Under the pieces are notes generated by a model, which worked only from the letters and a program-made list of their open reading frames with translations, was not told where the DNA came from and searched no databases. Of a DNA stretch of 64,000 bases, positions 62,961-64,000 are shown in pieces. Position 1 is the stretch's first letter, and the number at the start of each line of letters is the position of its first letter. Source of the stretch: Nocardioides sp. W7 (GTDB lineage: Bacteria > Actinomycetota > Actinomycetes > Propionibacteriales > Nocardioidaceae); NCBI RefSeq assembly GCF_022919075.1, contig NZ_CP095078.1, positions 310,001 through 374,000 of the forward strand, read 5' to 3'. The position numbers were made by a program, and so were the translations under genes.

Positions 62961-63962
62961 GTGGAACTCGCGCTCGTCATCGCCGTAGTCGTCGTTGCCC
63001 TGACGTTCGATTACACCAACGGATTCCACGACGCGGCCAACGCCATCGCCACCTCGGTGTCGACGCGGGCGCTGACGCCGCGGGTGGCCCTGATCATGGC
63101 CGCCGTCATGAACTTCGTCGGTGCGTTCCTCGGCCAGGAGGTCGCCAACACCGTCGGCAGCGTCATCTCGCCGCCGTCCGGGTCGCAAGGCCTGGTCGTG
63201 GTGATGTCCGGGCTCCTCGGCGCCATCGCGTGGAACCTCATCACCTGGTACTACGGCCTGCCCTCGTCGTCCTCCCACGCCCTGATCGGTGGACTGGTCG
63301 GCGCGGCGCTCGCGTCCGGGACCCTCGTGGAGTGGTCGACGGTGATCGACAAGGTCGTCATCCCGATGATCGTCTCGCCGCTGTTCGCGTTCGCGGCCGG
63401 CTTCGCGCTGATGCTCGCGATCATGTGGTTGCTGCGCAAGCGCAACCCCCACAAGGTCAACCGCAACTTCCGGTTCCTGCAGACCGTCTCGGCCGCCGCG
63501 ATGGCCCTGGGCCACGGCCTGCAGGACGCCCAGAAGACGATGGGCGTGATCTTCCTGGCGCTGCTCGCGGGCGGCTTCGTGGACCAGGGCGACGACCTCC
63601 CGCTGTGGGTCATCATCTCCGCCGCCAGCGCCATCTCGCTCGGCACCTACTCCGGCGGCTGGCGGATCATGCGCACCCTCGGTCGCCGGATCATCCACCT
63701 CGACCCGGCCCGCGGCTTCGCCGCCGAGGCGGTGGCCGCCACCGTGCTCTACACCACGGCGTTCATCTACCACGCCCCCATCTCCACGACGCACACCATC
63801 ACCTCCGCCGTGATGGGTGTCGGGGCGACCAAGCGGTTCTCCGCCGTGCGCTGGGGCGTGGCGAAGTCGATCCTCGCCGCCTGGATCCTCACCTTCCCCA
63901 TGGCCGGTGCCGTCGCCGCCGCCGTGTACCTCATCTGCCACTTCGTCTTCCAGCTGCCGTAG
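62961..63962 (+). CDS. pit: Inorganic phosphate transporter, Pit family (333 aa)
   Basis: Duplicated Pit signatures: FDYTNGFHDAANAIATSVST with LPSSSSHALIGGLVGA in the first half, and LGHGLQDAQKTMGV with YHAPISTTHTITSAVMGVGA in the second. About eight to ten membrane helices. It imports metal-phosphate complexes with protons. It starts at the GTG at 62961, 5 bp behind the DUF47 gene. The short central loop (RKRNPHKVNRNFRF) suggests a compact variant as in other actinobacteria. Confidence 0.95.
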   Translation: MELALVIAVVVVALTFDYTNGFHDAANAIATSVSTRALTPRVALIMAAVMNFVGAFLGQEVANTVGSVISPPSGSQGLVVVMSGLLGAIAWNLITWYYGLPSSSSHALIGGLVGAALASGTLVEWSTVIDKVVIPMIVSPLFAFAAGFALMLAIMWLLRKRNPHKVNRNFRFLQTVSAAAMALGHGLQDAQKTMGVIFLALLAGGFVDQGDDLPLWVIISAASAISLGTYSGGWRIMRTLGRRIIHLDPARGFAAEAVAATVLYTTAFIYHAPISTTHTITSAVMGVGATKRFSAVRWGVAKSILAAWILTFPMAGAVAAAVYLICHFVFQLP

Positions 63963-63970
63963 GCAGCTGG
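63950..63970 (+). terminator. 9-bp hairpin over the pit stop codon
   Basis: ccagctgcc and ggcagctgg pair around gta. There is no T-run in the remaining 30 bases of the window. Confidence 0.5.
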
Positions 63971-64000
63971 CGATAGTTGGTGGGGTAGTCCGTCACACCA

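Overview
The window is high-GC actinobacterial DNA, most likely Nocardioides or a close Propionibacteriales relative. The support is a mycothiol synthase (MshD), a GlnR-type orphan response regulator, a nitrobindin-like FABP protein, an SseC (DUF1416)/sulfurtransferase pair, many GTG starts and several apparently leaderless promoters. No rRNA, tRNA or CRISPR array was seen. The genus is an inference.

Layout. (1) 1-7.97 kb: a DUF4012 membrane protein cut by the window edge, a small secreted Ig-like protein, the SseC-sulfurtransferase-DUF4395 sulfur cluster and a ThiX-like thioredoxin. The thioredoxin is separated from the sulfur cluster by a DUF1800 gene and a DUF1501 gene; the DUF1501 gene carries a frameshift. 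(2) 8.06-24.4 kb: a contractile injection system (CIS, eCIS/Afp/PVC type), almost all on the minus strand. The sheath leads a chain of tightly packed or overlapping genes: sheath, tube, tail assembly protein, DUF6760, second tube protein, a 1359-residue low-complexity protein, LysM tube-initiator, VgrG-like spike, gp25, baseplate J, tail protein I, and a tail-anchored zinc-ribbon protein. A second small operon (DUF4255 cap, septum-formation-type lipoprotein, DUF4280 PAAR-like tip) lies beyond a plus-strand gene derived from an IS630-type transposase. The AAA+ ATPase and the tail fibre usual in such loci are not in the window.

(3) 24.6-44.4 kb: four very large plus-strand genes divergent from the cap gene. 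Three are tandem paralogues (803, 879 and 2102 residues) with two predicted cytosolic Ig-like domains, one membrane span and long outside arms of CarboxypepD_reg repeats. The fourth is a 2785-residue secreted Ig-like repeat protein. With the tail-anchored zinc-ribbon protein they are candidates for docking a cytoplasmic CIS to the membrane and cell surface. (4) 44.4-48.3 kb: a 93-residue unknown protein, a MalT/LAL-type LuxR regulator, a MoaD-like protein and glnR.

(5) 48.3-64 kb: mostly housekeeping. It holds a frameshifted AbiEi/DUF559-type gene between two related palindromes, mshD, a ygfZ-fur-nitrobindin cluster, a DsrE protein, a decayed CotH gene, a secreted CarboxypepD_reg protein, a 1033-residue Ala/Glu-rich coiled coil built from 112-residue repeats, an HSL-type esterase, and a phosphate module (ppk1, DUF47 protein, Pit transporter). 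Two repeat families recur: a REP-like family ending in a gctcgaccacc core, and an unrecognised element of about 90-115 bp with two palindromes, present in three copies.
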